DNA of 7,599 nt from Paracoccaceae bacterium (GCA_030625695.1 DAOUQK010000172.1:1-7599), one strand, 5' to 3'; positions 1 to 6,638 are shown, counted from the stretch's first letter. Made by a program: numbers and translations. Notes: generated by a model not told the origin, from the letters alone.

Positions 1-707
1 TCTTCTGCCAAAAGCGCCGCCGTGGCGGCGGCTGGGTCGGAAATAAAGCGGAACTCGACCTTTTCCATCGCCACGCTGGCAGCGTCGCGGTAATCTTCGT
101 TGCGGACCAGGACCATACGGTCGCCACGGGTCCAGCTGTCAAACCGGAACGGGCCAGTGCCGATGGGGTTGGTTTTGTTGTCGTCTGCCGTCTCGGGGGC
201 GACGATGCTGGCGTCACCCTTGGCCATGTTGAACAGAAAGAAGGCGTCCTGTTTGCTTAGCACGATCCTGACCGTATGCGGGTCAACCACGGTCACAGAG
301 GCGATGGATTTGAAGATTTTCTTTGAGGGGTTCACGCTGTCTTCGGCCATGGCGCGGTCGAACGAGAATTTGACGTCATCAGCGTTAAAATCACTGCCGT
401 CGTGATATTTCACACCTTGGACCAGTGAAAAGGTATAGGTCAGGTTATCGTCGGAAATTTCCCAACTTGTGGCCAGATCCGGCAGGACTTCTCCGGCTTG
501 GGTGACATTTGTCAGGGATTGAAAGACGTTATGGGTGAAAATGCCGTCGATTGATGCCGTCGCGTCCGCCGTCGGATCAAGTGTCGTTGGTTCCTGTTGC
601 ATACCAATGACAACACTGGATTTGGCGGATGCTATGGTTCCCATCAGGCCAATTCCAACCGCCAGAACACACGTAGCAAACGTGGAGGGTCTCAAATCAA
701 ACAACAT
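1..707 (-). CDS. ABC transporter substrate-binding protein, family 5 (peptide/nickel type), partial
   Basis: The reading frame starts at an ATG at 707-705 and stays open for 235 codons to the left edge, so the C-terminal part (roughly 290 residues of a usual 500-530) is missing. Residues 1-28 form a Sec signal peptide: a short charged start, a hydrophobic core, and an ASA-type signal peptidase I site before Lys29; no lipobox is seen. The mature part begins with the usual SVVIGMQQEPTTLDP-like strand. At about residues 82-118 it carries the family signature (WEISDDNLTYTF, then GVKYHDGSDFNADDV and FSFDRA). The NPIGTGPFRFDSW segment further on is also typical. A GGGAG ribosome-binding site lies 8 bases upstream. 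Such proteins bind solutes in the periplasm and deliver them to a DppBCDF/OppBCDF-like importer. Permease and ATPase genes would be expected beyond the left edge. The ligand cannot be told: the family binds di- and oligopeptides, nickel, haem and opines. Confidence 0.93.
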   Translation of the reverse strand, partial: MLFDLRPSTFATCVLAVGIGLMGTIASAKSSVVIGMQQEPTTLDPTADATASIDGIFTHNVFQSLTNVTQAGEVLPDLATSWEISDDNLTYTFSLVQGVKYHDGSDFNADDVKFSFDRAMAEDSVNPSKKIFKSIASVTVVDPHTVRIVLSKQDAFFLFNMAKGDASIVAPETADDNKTNPIGTGPFRFDSWTRGDRMVLVRNEDYRDAASVAMEKVEFRFISDPAAATAALLAE

Positions 708-745
708 CGTCAGCACTCCCTATATATTTCGTTGCACACCAACTG

Positions 746-759
746 ATGAACATATTCAT
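746..759. promoter_or_regulatory. Operator-like palindrome upstream of the substrate-binding protein gene
   Basis: The sequence ATGAA-CATA-TTCAT has perfect 5-base arms around a 4-base centre. It lies about 40 bases upstream of the transporter gene's start codon, where a regulator could act. A TTGACC hexamer on the minus strand a little further upstream (near 770) could be a -35 element, but I see no -10 element at a good distance. The palindrome is short enough to arise by chance, so the operator role is an inference. Confidence 0.25.
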
Positions 760-990
760 TACATGGCGGGTCAATGTCAGGAAGTCTGCAAGGTTAACTT
801 GTTTGGAGTCAATGGGTCTGCCAATCTTTCTGGGTGTGATCGCGGGAATTGCCGACATGAACCTGCGAGCGCTTTGTCAGATGAATCGCCACCGCTGTGG
901 GGCGTTTTGGCGCATTTTCTGCGGTTGGCGGCTGGTGGGTTGGCGGGCGCGTAGAAATGTGGGTTCCACGGGTCGGCTCCACTGGGCGTC

Positions 991-1078
991 GGTGGGTTGT
1001 CCGTTGTGACCACCAGCCTTAGATCAGGATTAAGGCGCGACACTGGCGGCCAGCATCCGGACACCCGGAATGTCCAGG
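991..1078. repeat. Cluster of four short inverted repeats
   Basis: Four consecutive inverted repeats lie within 88 intergenic bases. They are GGTGG (991-995) with CCACC (1010-1014); GCCTTA (1016-1021) with TAAGGC (1031-1036) around a 9-base loop; the near-palindrome CTGGC-g-GCCAG (1043-1053); and CCGGACA (1057-1063) with TGTCC-a-GG (1071-1078) around a 7-base loop. Consecutive stems of this kind can mark a structured RNA or an intergenic repeat element. No T-run follows on either strand, so this is not a plain terminator. Each stem alone is unremarkable; only the clustering makes it worth recording. Confidence 0.35.
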
Positions 1079-1267
1079 CAATCACCACTTGTCCGGCGAA
1101 TGCCAGTTCTGAAAACGACACCGCCGACAAAACGCGCTTTCTTTGGCCACGATACCGAACAGGTTGACGCTGACAGGCTAAGACCGCAGCAGGCATTTGA
1201 AGATATGACTTGGAAAATGGTAGCATAGGGTTAATAACTAAACTGTCTGGAAATAGGCGCGAAGTTC

Positions 1268-1915
1268 ATGGTATTTACCGCAACAGAACAATTCAACTCA
1301 GTGATCTCAGCCATTGACGCCGTCAATGCCGAGGACCCGCGCAAAATCACCGTGGATGGACACGAGCAACCGTTCGAAACTGTCTATGCCAGCCGCATGA
1401 CTGAAACGCTTGAACGCATGTACCCGGACGCCTCGGAACTCCTGCGCATCGCCGCACGTGCACAACATATCCGCCGCTGGCAAATTCCGCGTGACACCCA
1501 TCCGATGAATCGCGAGGGCTATCAGAAATGGCGGCTGTCCATGCGCCAGCTGCACGCCGACCTGGTGGGTGGCCTCATGACAGACAATGGGTATCGTGCC
1601 GACGACATTGCATTGGTGGGCAGCTACCTGCGCAAACAGGCGCTGAAACGTGTGGCGGATTCACAAGCGTTGGAAAACGTCGTCGATGTGGTGTTTCTGG
1701 CCTACTATTGGGACGATTTCGTTGAAAAGTTTTCCAACTACGACGATGACAAACTTATCGACATCGTCGGCAAAACCTTGCGCAAAATGTCAAGCCACGG
1801 CCACGCCGCCGCCCTGGCGCTGGATCTGCCGCCCGAAACCACCCGGATCGTTCTGGCCGCGGTCGAGCGGGAAAAAGATACCCTGGCAAAGATGGCAGAG
1901 CGGGAAAACGGTTAG
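1268..1915 (+). CDS. DUF4202 domain-containing protein, function unknown
   Basis: The product has 215 residues and matches, from memory of the family, the DUF4202 pattern over almost its whole length. It has an N-terminal helix beginning at the TATEQFNSVISAIDAVN stretch, the block RAQHIRRWQIPR (64-75) followed by MNREGY-KWR (80-89) and LHADL (95-99), then QALENVVDVVFL (133-144) and a C-terminal GKTLRKMSSHGHAAAL block. The conserved His67, His96 and Glu136 suggest an HD-like all-helical fold and possibly metal binding, but this is inference. I recall the third block as LEDV in relatives; here it reads LENV, so an acidic residue may be lost. There is no signal peptide or membrane segment, so the protein is probably cytoplasmic. 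The ATG at 1268 has only a weak ribosome-binding site (GAAG or AGG close by), but the sequence fits the family from its first residues. It is a single plus-strand gene with no partner in the window. Some eukaryotic relatives carry a glutamyl-tRNA synthetase label that should not be transferred here. Confidence 0.88.
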   Translation: MVFTATEQFNSVISAIDAVNAEDPRKITVDGHEQPFETVYASRMTETLERMYPDASELLRIAARAQHIRRWQIPRDTHPMNREGYQKWRLSMRQLHADLVGGLMTDNGYRADDIALVGSYLRKQALKRVADSQALENVVDVVFLAYYWDDFVEKFSNYDDDKLIDIVGKTLRKMSSHGHAAALALDLPPETTRIVLAAVEREKDTLAKMAERENG

Positions 1916-1947
1916 AGCGTGTCGCGTTATAAATAAGGCCACTCGAC

Positions 1948-1986
1948 AAAAAAACCGCCGCACATCCCGGGCGGGGATGGCGGCGG
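1948..1986 (-). terminator. Strong rho-independent terminator for the 40-residue membrane protein gene
   Basis: Read on the minus strand, CCGCCG-C-CATCCC pairs with GGGATG-(T)-G-CGGCGG. This gives a 13-pair GC-rich stem with one bulged T and a 5-base loop, followed directly by seven T residues (1954-1948). It is a textbook intrinsic terminator for minus-strand transcription and lies about 120 bases past the stop codon of the small gene at 2105-2227. On the plus strand no T-run follows the hairpin, so it should not serve the DUF4202 gene in the same way. Confidence 0.88.
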
Positions 1987-2104
1987 CAAGGTATGCAGGT
2001 CTCATGTAATGTCAGGCGTGGCAGGGACAAGAGGCACGTCCCGGGACATATGTTGGGACAAAATCAGCCACAGACAGGCATGAGAATCGCAGGCAGATTC
2101 GGGG
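1987..2104 (-). other. 3' untranslated region of the small membrane protein transcript
   Basis: These 118 bases lie between the stop codon of the 40-residue protein and the intrinsic terminator. They contain a perfect 10-base palindrome, GTCCCGGGAC (2038-2047), and three copies of GGGACA on the plus strand (2024-2029, 2043-2048, 2055-2060). A 15-codon open frame (2002-2049, minus) lacks a ribosome-binding site and is not called. The length leaves room for a 3'-derived small RNA, but nothing visible proves one. Confidence 0.4.
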
Positions 2105-2227
2105 TCAGATCAACTCGGGCAGATGCAAGGCCACCACCAGAATGACCGTCAGCGCCACAAGCCCCAGACCATCCTGCAAAAGCGTGTCTTGCGAGCGGCG
2201 AAAACTGGATTTGATTTGGTGAAACAT
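2105..2227 (-). CDS. Small single-pass membrane protein (40 residues) under an SOS box
   Basis: A 40-codon gene, ATG at 2227-2225 and TGA at 2107-2105, with a GGAG ribosome-binding site 7 bases upstream and an in-frame stop further upstream, so no longer start is possible. The product begins MFHQIKSSFRRSQDT, basic with Lys6, Arg10 and Arg11. It then has one uninterrupted hydrophobic segment at about residues 20-36 (GLGLVALTVILVVALHL) and ends with PELI. The positive-inside rule predicts a cytoplasmic N-terminus and a very short periplasmic tail. About 70 bases upstream lies a perfect alphaproteobacterial LexA box, and a strong terminator follows, so the gene can form its own transcript 112 bases downstream of recG. 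I do not recognise a named family. The architecture recalls SidA of Caulobacter, a 29-residue SOS-induced inner-membrane inhibitor of division, but no sequence similarity is claimed. Other possibilities are a membrane-stress modulator or a toxin-like peptide. Confidence 0.82.
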   Translation of the reverse strand: MFHQIKSSFRRSQDTLLQDGLGLVALTVILVVALHLPELI

Positions 2228-2290
2228 AAGCGGGCTCCGGTCGGTTGGTTAGTCATTTGTTGACCCTTTGTTCTCACTTAAGCCGCCCCG

Positions 2291-2352
2291 TGTAAAGAAC
2301 TTTATGAGAACATTTGTGAACTTTTTATAAACACCCAACCTAACCTACTGAA
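2291..2352 (-). promoter_or_regulatory. Candidate promoter of the small membrane protein gene
   Basis: Two minus-strand arrangements are possible. In the first, TTCAGT (2352-2347, inside the end of recG) and TATAAA (2329-2324) are 17 bases apart, which would place the transcript start next to the SOS box. In the second, TTCACA (2320-2315) and the weak TTTACA (2296-2291) are 18 bases apart, with the SOS box filling the spacer. In both cases bound LexA would block RNA polymerase. No hairpin is seen between the recG stop codon and this gene, so some read-through from the ligA-recG operon is also likely. Confidence 0.4.
2297..2311 (-). promoter_or_regulatory. LexA-binding site (SOS box, alphaproteobacterial type)
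   Basis: On the minus strand the sequence reads GTTC-TCATAAA-GTTC (on the plus strand GAAC-N7-GAAC). This is an exact match to the direct-repeat LexA operator established for alphaproteobacteria such as Rhodobacter, Sinorhizobium and Caulobacter, and unlike the CTGT-N8-ACAG box of enterobacteria. A third GTTC half-site follows upstream at 2321-2318, at a spacing of 6 instead of 7. The box lies about 70 bases from the start codon of the 40-residue protein, inside its likely promoter and downstream of the recG stop codon, so the small gene is its only plausible target. Confidence 0.78.
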
Positions 2353-4430
2353 ATCAAACGAATTGCCCGATCCTGACGCATCAACCACAATAACACCCGT
2401 GCCGCCCGCCCGCGTTTGCTGGTCAATTCCGGGTCCCCGGCCAGCAACGCCCGCGCATCACTTTGCGCCACCGCCATCAGCGGCGCCTGCCGTTCCAGAT
2501 CAGCAATGCGAAACACCGGCAAGCCCGATTGCGCCGTGCCAATCAAATCCCCGGCACCGCGCATTTGCAGGTCGGTCTCGGCGATGACAAAGCCATCCTC
2601 GGTCTCGCGCAATACTTCCAAGCGCTTTCGCCCGCCCTCCGTTACTGGTGCCTGATACATCAGCAAACAGGTCGATTGCGCCTCGCCCCGCCCGACACGC
2701 CCGCGCAATTGGTGCAATTGCGCTAGGCCAAATGTCTCGGCCCTCTCGATCACCATGATCGTCGCGTTGGGCACATCAACCCCGACCTCGATCACCGTGG
2801 TCGCCACCAGAACACTGGTCTCACCGGTCTGAAATGCGCGCATGGCTGCGTCTTTGTCGGCCGGCGGCATTTGCCCGTGCACCAACCCAACAACCCCTTC
2901 GCCCAAAATGGCACGCAGCCGTTTAAACCGGTCCTCGGCGGCCGTCAGGTCCATGGTTTCGGATTCATCCACCAACGGACAAACCCAGTAACATTGCCGC
3001 CCGTCGGCAATCGCTTTTCGCAAATGATCAATGACACCGTCCATCTTGTCGGTACTCATCACCGCCGTCTTGATCGGCTTTCTTCCGGGCGGCTTTTCAT
3101 CCAGCACCGACACATCCATGTCGCCGTATTGCGCCAGGGCAAGGCTGCGCGGAATTGGCGTCGCCGTCATCACCAACACATCCGCGCCCTGGCCTTTTTC
3201 CGCCAATTCCATCCGCTGACGCACCCCAAACCGGTGCTGTTCATCGACTACAGCCAGCCGTAAATCTTTGAATTCAACACCCTTTTGGAAAACCGCATGG
3301 GTGCCCACCAATATCTGGATATCGCCGCGCGCCAAAGCCTCAAGCTTGGCCTGCCGCTCGCCCCCCTTATCGCGCCCGGTCAGGATTTCCAGCACCACGC
3401 CCGCGCCCTCGGCCAAGGGCCGCAACCCTTGCAAATGCTGGCGCGCCAAAATCTCAGTGGGCGCCATCATCACCCCCTGCCCGCCGACCTCGACCGCCAC
3501 CAGCAACGCCATGAACGCCACTAACGTCTTTCCCGATCCCACATCGCCCTGCAACAGGCGGTTCATCCGGTCTGGGTTGGCCATATCGGCGGCGATCTCC
3601 TCGATTGCCCGTGCCTGTGCGCCCGTCGGTTTATACGGCAGCGTTTTCAACACCTTGGACTGCAACCGCCCATCACCTTTACTGACAATCCCCCGCGCCT
3701 TTTTCTCGCGCCGCCGCGCCAGGGCCAGCGTCAGTTGGTGCGCCATCAATTCATCATACGCCAGCCGTGCGCGCGCCGGTGCATCAGCACTGATATCGTC
3801 GAGCCCCTGCGGCGCATGTGCGCTTCGTACCGCATCGCCCCACCCCGGCCATTTCTGTTGCGTCAACTGCCCCGGATCAATCCATTCGTCCAGTTCCGGC
3901 ACCCTTGCCAGCGTACTTTGCACCGCCTTGTACATGGTCTTCTGCGTCACCCCCTGGGTGAGATGATAGGTCGGTTCGAACTCTGGAATATCCCCCGCCT
4001 CTTCCACCGGCAGGATGTAATCCGGGTGCACCATCTGCGCCATCCCATCGAACAGCTCTAACTTACCCGACACCACCCGCTTGGTCCCTCCGGGCAGGAT
4101 ATTGCGCAAATACTGGTCATGGGCGTGAAAGAACACCAGCTGAAAATCGGCCTGCGCATCCTCGACATGCACGCGGTAAGCGGCCCCGCGCCGCGACGGC
4201 GCACGGTGCGCACCAACGGTCACTGTCACGGTCAAGGTGGTCGGCAACTCCGCGCCTTTGATAGTGTCGCGCCGGGTCCGGTCAACCACTGCGTAAGGTA
4301 ATGAAAACAACACGTCACGCGGGGCTTCAACCCCGGTTTGTTCCAACAGCTTCGCAGTCTTCGGCCCAACGCCCTCAAGCGTTTCAAGCGAGGCAAACAA
4401 CGGGAATAATTGTTCTGGCCGACCGCTCAT
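2340..4430 (-). CDS. recG: ATP-dependent DNA helicase RecG
   Basis: The product has 696 residues, a normal length for RecG, the double-strand DNA translocase that reverses stalled replication forks and migrates branched recombination intermediates. The N-terminal part begins with a helix-hairpin-helix-like stretch (LEGVGPKTAKLLEQTGV, about 18-34). The OB-fold wedge domain that splits the fork follows at about 60-150. The helicase motifs are complete: motif I GDVGSGKT (295-302), motif II DEQH (396-399), motif III TATPIPRS (422-429), motif V VLVATTVIEVGVDVP (540-554) and motif VI QLHQLRGRVGRG (571-582). The RecG-specific TRG region that couples ATP hydrolysis to translocation is present at about 621-640 (QMRGAGDLIGTAQSG). 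The ATG at 4430-4428 overlaps the ligA stop codon in ATGA, which points to translational coupling and a common operon. No missing motif or frameshift is seen. Confidence 0.98.
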   Translation of the reverse strand: MSGRPEQLFPLFASLETLEGVGPKTAKLLEQTGVEAPRDVLFSLPYAVVDRTRRDTIKGAELPTTLTVTVTVGAHRAPSRRGAAYRVHVEDAQADFQLVFFHAHDQYLRNILPGGTKRVVSGKLELFDGMAQMVHPDYILPVEEAGDIPEFEPTYHLTQGVTQKTMYKAVQSTLARVPELDEWIDPGQLTQQKWPGWGDAVRSAHAPQGLDDISADAPARARLAYDELMAHQLTLALARRREKKARGIVSKGDGRLQSKVLKTLPYKPTGAQARAIEEIAADMANPDRMNRLLQGDVGSGKTLVAFMALLVAVEVGGQGVMMAPTEILARQHLQGLRPLAEGAGVVLEILTGRDKGGERQAKLEALARGDIQILVGTHAVFQKGVEFKDLRLAVVDEQHRFGVRQRMELAEKGQGADVLVMTATPIPRSLALAQYGDMDVSVLDEKPPGRKPIKTAVMSTDKMDGVIDHLRKAIADGRQCYWVCPLVDESETMDLTAAEDRFKRLRAILGEGVVGLVHGQMPPADKDAAMRAFQTGETSVLVATTVIEVGVDVPNATIMVIERAETFGLAQLHQLRGRVGRGEAQSTCLLMYQAPVTEGGRKRLEVLRETEDGFVIAETDLQMRGAGDLIGTAQSGLPVFRIADLERQAPLMAVAQSDARALLAGDPELTSKRGRAARVLLWLMRQDRAIRLISVG

Positions 4431-6550
4431 AACGCGCCAATCAAGGCCAGCCAGCCATCTTCGTCCAGGGTTTTAATACCCAGTTCAACGGCCTTTTTCG
4501 CCTTTGATCCCGCCCCTGGCCCGGCCACCAGAATATCGGTCCTGGCACTGACAGATCCCGAAACCTTGGCCCCCAGCGCCTCGGCCCGCGCCTTGGCTTC
4601 GGCGCGGGTCATGCGCACCAATGTGCCTGTGAAAACCACCGTTTTGCCCGCCACCGGGCTACCGTCCGTGTCGGGGCGCTTGGCCGGTTCGATCTGCAAC
4701 AGTGCTGCCAACCGGTCAATCGAGGCGCGCTCGGCGTCTTGCGCAAACGCCGTCACCAGCGAGGTCGCCAACACCTCGCCAACCCCGTCAATGCCGTTCA
4801 ATTCCTCCCACTCCGGGCCGGGATCGCGGGCTGCGGTCATAGCTGTTTCGAAAACCGGCCATTCACCGTAATGCAACGCCAGCATGTTCGAACCCGCCTC
4901 GCCCACATGCCGAATACCCAACGCAAAAATAAATCGCCCCAACGGGATACGGGATTTATCCGCAATTGCCGCAAACAGGTTATCAGCCGATTTCTCGCCC
5001 CAGCCCTCGCGGTTTTTGAGCTGTTTCAACCCCACCCCATACCGCTCCTTGAGGGTGAATATATCCGCAGGCTCCCTAATCCAGCCATCCCGGTAAAACT
5101 GCTCGACCTGCTTCGCCCCCAGTCCGTCAATGTCAAACGCCCCGCGCGCCACAAAGTGCTTTAGCTTTTCAACCGCTTGCGCCGGGCAGATGATTCCCCC
5201 GGAACAGCGACGGACCGCGTCGCCCTCTTCGCGGGGTGCATCGCTGCCACATTCCGGACATTTCACCGGGAACACAAAAGCGGTAGAATCATCGGGCCGC
5301 TTGCCAAGGTCCACATCGGCAATCTTCGGAATCACGTCACCGGCCCGGTAAACTTGCACCCAATCGCCAACGCGAATGTCCTTGCCATCGCGAATCGGCG
5401 CCCCACCCGCATCGCGCCCGGCAATGTAATCTTCATTATGTAGTGTGGCATTCGATACCACCACGCCGCCCACCGTGACCGGCGCCAGCCGCGCCACCGG
5501 AGAAAGCGCTCCGGTGCGGCCAACCTGAATGTCGATGCCTTCCAGCCATGTCCAGGCCAGTTCGGCGGGGAATTTATGGGCAATCGCCCAGCGCGGCGTG
5601 GTTGACCGAAACCCAAGGCGGGCCTGCAAAGCAAGGTCATCAACCTTGTAAACCACCCCGTCGATGTCATAGCCCAGCGTGGCGCGCTGGGTTTCAATCC
5701 GGGCGTAGTGCGCCAGCATCTGATCGGGGCCATCGCAGAGCGCCGTCAGCGGGTTGACGGAAAACCCCAAGCTGGCAAGCTGGTCTATCGCGCCTTTTTG
5801 ACTGGCAGCCAAAGGCGCCGACAAATCCCCCCAGGCATAGGCGAAAAACCGCAAAGGGCGGGCGCGGGTTATGGCCGTGTCCAATTGGCGCAATGACCCG
5901 GCGGCGGCATTGCGTGGGTTGGCAAAAACCTTACCCCCCGCTTTGGTTTGGGCCACGTTCAGGGCGGAAAAATCAGCGTGGCTCATATAGACTTCGCCGC
6001 GCACCTCAAGAATACCAGGCGCGTTTTCAAGGTGTTGCGGGATATCACTGATAGTGCGGGCATTCTGGGTCACGTTTTCGCCCACCTCACCGTCACCACG
6101 CGTGGCCGCCTGCACCAATCGCCCGCCCTCATAGCGCAGCGAAAGCGACAGGCCGTCAATTTTCGGCTCGCTGGTATAAGCCAGCGGCGCGTCAGCCTCT
6201 AACCCCAGAAACTTACGAACACTTGTGTCAAACGCGATCACATCGCCTGGATCGAACGCATTGCCCAATGACAACATCCGCACCACATGGGCAACCTTGA
6301 CAAACCCGCCCTGCACAGAGGCACCAACCAGATCAGACGGGCTATCATTGCGTTTCAGGTCCGGGAAAAGCACTTCAATCGCCGCATTGCGCCGCTTCAG
6401 CGCGTCATACTCTGCATCCGAAATGTCCGGCGCATCCGCGCCGTGATAGGCGGTATTGGCCGCGTTCAGCACATCCGCCAAACGAGCAAGTTCTGCCTTA
6501 GCCTCTGCCTTGGTCAGGTTCGAAATTTCAATCTGGTCTGTCAACGTCAT
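4427..6550 (-). CDS. ligA: NAD-dependent DNA ligase LigA
   Basis: The product has 707 residues from the ATG at 6550-6548. LigA seals nicks in duplex DNA with NAD as the AMP donor and joins Okazaki fragments. Domain order is complete: the NAD-binding Ia domain with AYHGADAPDISDAEYDAL (34-51); the adenylation domain with the AMP-accepting lysine in KIDG (Lys130), RGDGEVGENVTQN (151-163) and YDIDGVVYKV (294-303); the OB domain; a four-cysteine zinc finger (Cys431, Cys434, Cys449, Cys455); helix-hairpin-helix repeats (from GAFDIDGLG, about 470-600); and a C-terminal BRCT domain (about 631-707, GKTVVFTGTL). A TTG at 6640 would add 30 residues. I prefer the ATG because the added stretch is basic, proline-rich and unlike LigA, and because it consists largely of hairpin-forming DNA. 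The visible ribosome-binding sequence is poor and lies in a stem-loop. The gene leads a ligA-recG operon. Confidence 0.97.
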   Translation of the reverse strand: MTLTDQIEISNLTKAEAKAELARLADVLNAANTAYHGADAPDISDAEYDALKRRNAAIEVLFPDLKRNDSPSDLVGASVQGGFVKVAHVVRMLSLGNAFDPGDVIAFDTSVRKFLGLEADAPLAYTSEPKIDGLSLSLRYEGGRLVQAATRGDGEVGENVTQNARTISDIPQHLENAPGILEVRGEVYMSHADFSALNVAQTKAGGKVFANPRNAAAGSLRQLDTAITRARPLRFFAYAWGDLSAPLAASQKGAIDQLASLGFSVNPLTALCDGPDQMLAHYARIETQRATLGYDIDGVVYKVDDLALQARLGFRSTTPRWAIAHKFPAELAWTWLEGIDIQVGRTGALSPVARLAPVTVGGVVVSNATLHNEDYIAGRDAGGAPIRDGKDIRVGDWVQVYRAGDVIPKIADVDLGKRPDDSTAFVFPVKCPECGSDAPREEGDAVRRCSGGIICPAQAVEKLKHFVARGAFDIDGLGAKQVEQFYRDGWIREPADIFTLKERYGVGLKQLKNREGWGEKSADNLFAAIADKSRIPLGRFIFALGIRHVGEAGSNMLALHYGEWPVFETAMTAARDPGPEWEELNGIDGVGEVLATSLVTAFAQDAERASIDRLAALLQIEPAKRPDTDGSPVAGKTVVFTGTLVRMTRAEAKARAEALGAKVSGSVSARTDILVAGPGAGSKAKKAVELGIKTLDEDGWLALIGAL

Positions 6551-6551
6551 G

Positions 6552-6594
6552 CCCCGCGCCCGCCTTGAGGATAGTGATAAGGCGGGTCGCGGGG
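6552..6594 (-). promoter_or_regulatory. GC-rich stem-loop immediately before the ligA start codon
   Basis: In the ligA transcript, CCCCGCG-A-CCCGCCTT (6594-6579) pairs with AAGGCGGG-CGCGGGG (6566-6552). The stem has 15 pairs, with one bulged A and a 12-base loop. Its 3' arm ends one base before the ATG, so it contains every purine-rich stretch that could serve as ribosome-binding site (AAGG, GGCGGG, GCGGGG). No T-run follows, so it is not an intrinsic terminator. It may limit or regulate ligA translation; if translation instead began at the upstream TTG, the stem would lie inside the coding sequence. Confidence 0.6.
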
Positions 6595-6613
6595 TAGGTC
6601 CAGATGTGCATAA

Positions 6614-6638
6614 GCGTTTCGGCTTTATCTTGAAACGC
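6614..6638 (-). promoter_or_regulatory. Second stem-loop in the ligA leader
   Basis: GCGTTTC and GAAACGC form perfect 7-base arms around an 11-base loop, 20 bases upstream of the larger stem that covers the ligA start region. A third copy of GAAACGC lies at 6703-6709. The arms could be an RNA hairpin in the leader or a two-site protein operator; the sequence alone does not decide. Confidence 0.4.

Larger units (their letters stand above)
708..1267. other. Intergenic region between divergent genes
   Basis: This 560-base stretch separates the minus-strand transporter gene from the plus-strand DUF4202 gene and should hold both promoters. No tRNA, rRNA or recognisable RNA family is seen. The longest open frame (minus strand, 777-1226) has a proline-, arginine- and cysteine-rich translation without domain character, so I do not call it. 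For the DUF4202 gene only weak promoter candidates are visible: TTGAAG (1197-1202) with TAGCAT (1221-1226) at 18 bases, or TTGGAA (1210-1215) with an AT-rich stretch at 1231-1240. A group of inverted repeats at 991-1078 is listed separately. Confidence 0.6.

Noticed and set aside
535..954. Open frame of 139 codons on the plus strand
   Set aside because: Its first part is antisense to the signal peptide and N-terminus of the substrate-binding protein, and its translation has no recognisable features.
777..1226. Open frame of 149 codons on the minus strand
   Set aside because: The translation is rich in Pro, Arg, Ser and Cys with no domain, signal peptide or ribosome-binding site, and it runs through a cluster of inverted repeats. 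A second minus-strand frame over 1030-1130 also gives a short protein-like stretch but has no start. I see no reason to prefer either as a gene.
1755..2030. Open frame on the minus strand, 91 codons, antisense to the end of the DUF4202 gene
   Set aside because: It overlaps a confident gene and passes through the intrinsic terminator hairpin; its Arg- and Pro-rich translation is typical of antisense frames in GC-rich DNA.
2002..2049. 15-codon frame on the minus strand after the small membrane protein gene
   Set aside because: It has no ribosome-binding site, is very short and lies in an untranslated region with palindromes that could create it by chance.
3268..3966. Long plus-strand frame (232 codons) inside recG
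   Set aside because: It is antisense to the helicase domain of recG, whose motifs are all intact. The Arg-, Ser- and Pro-rich translation is a shadow.
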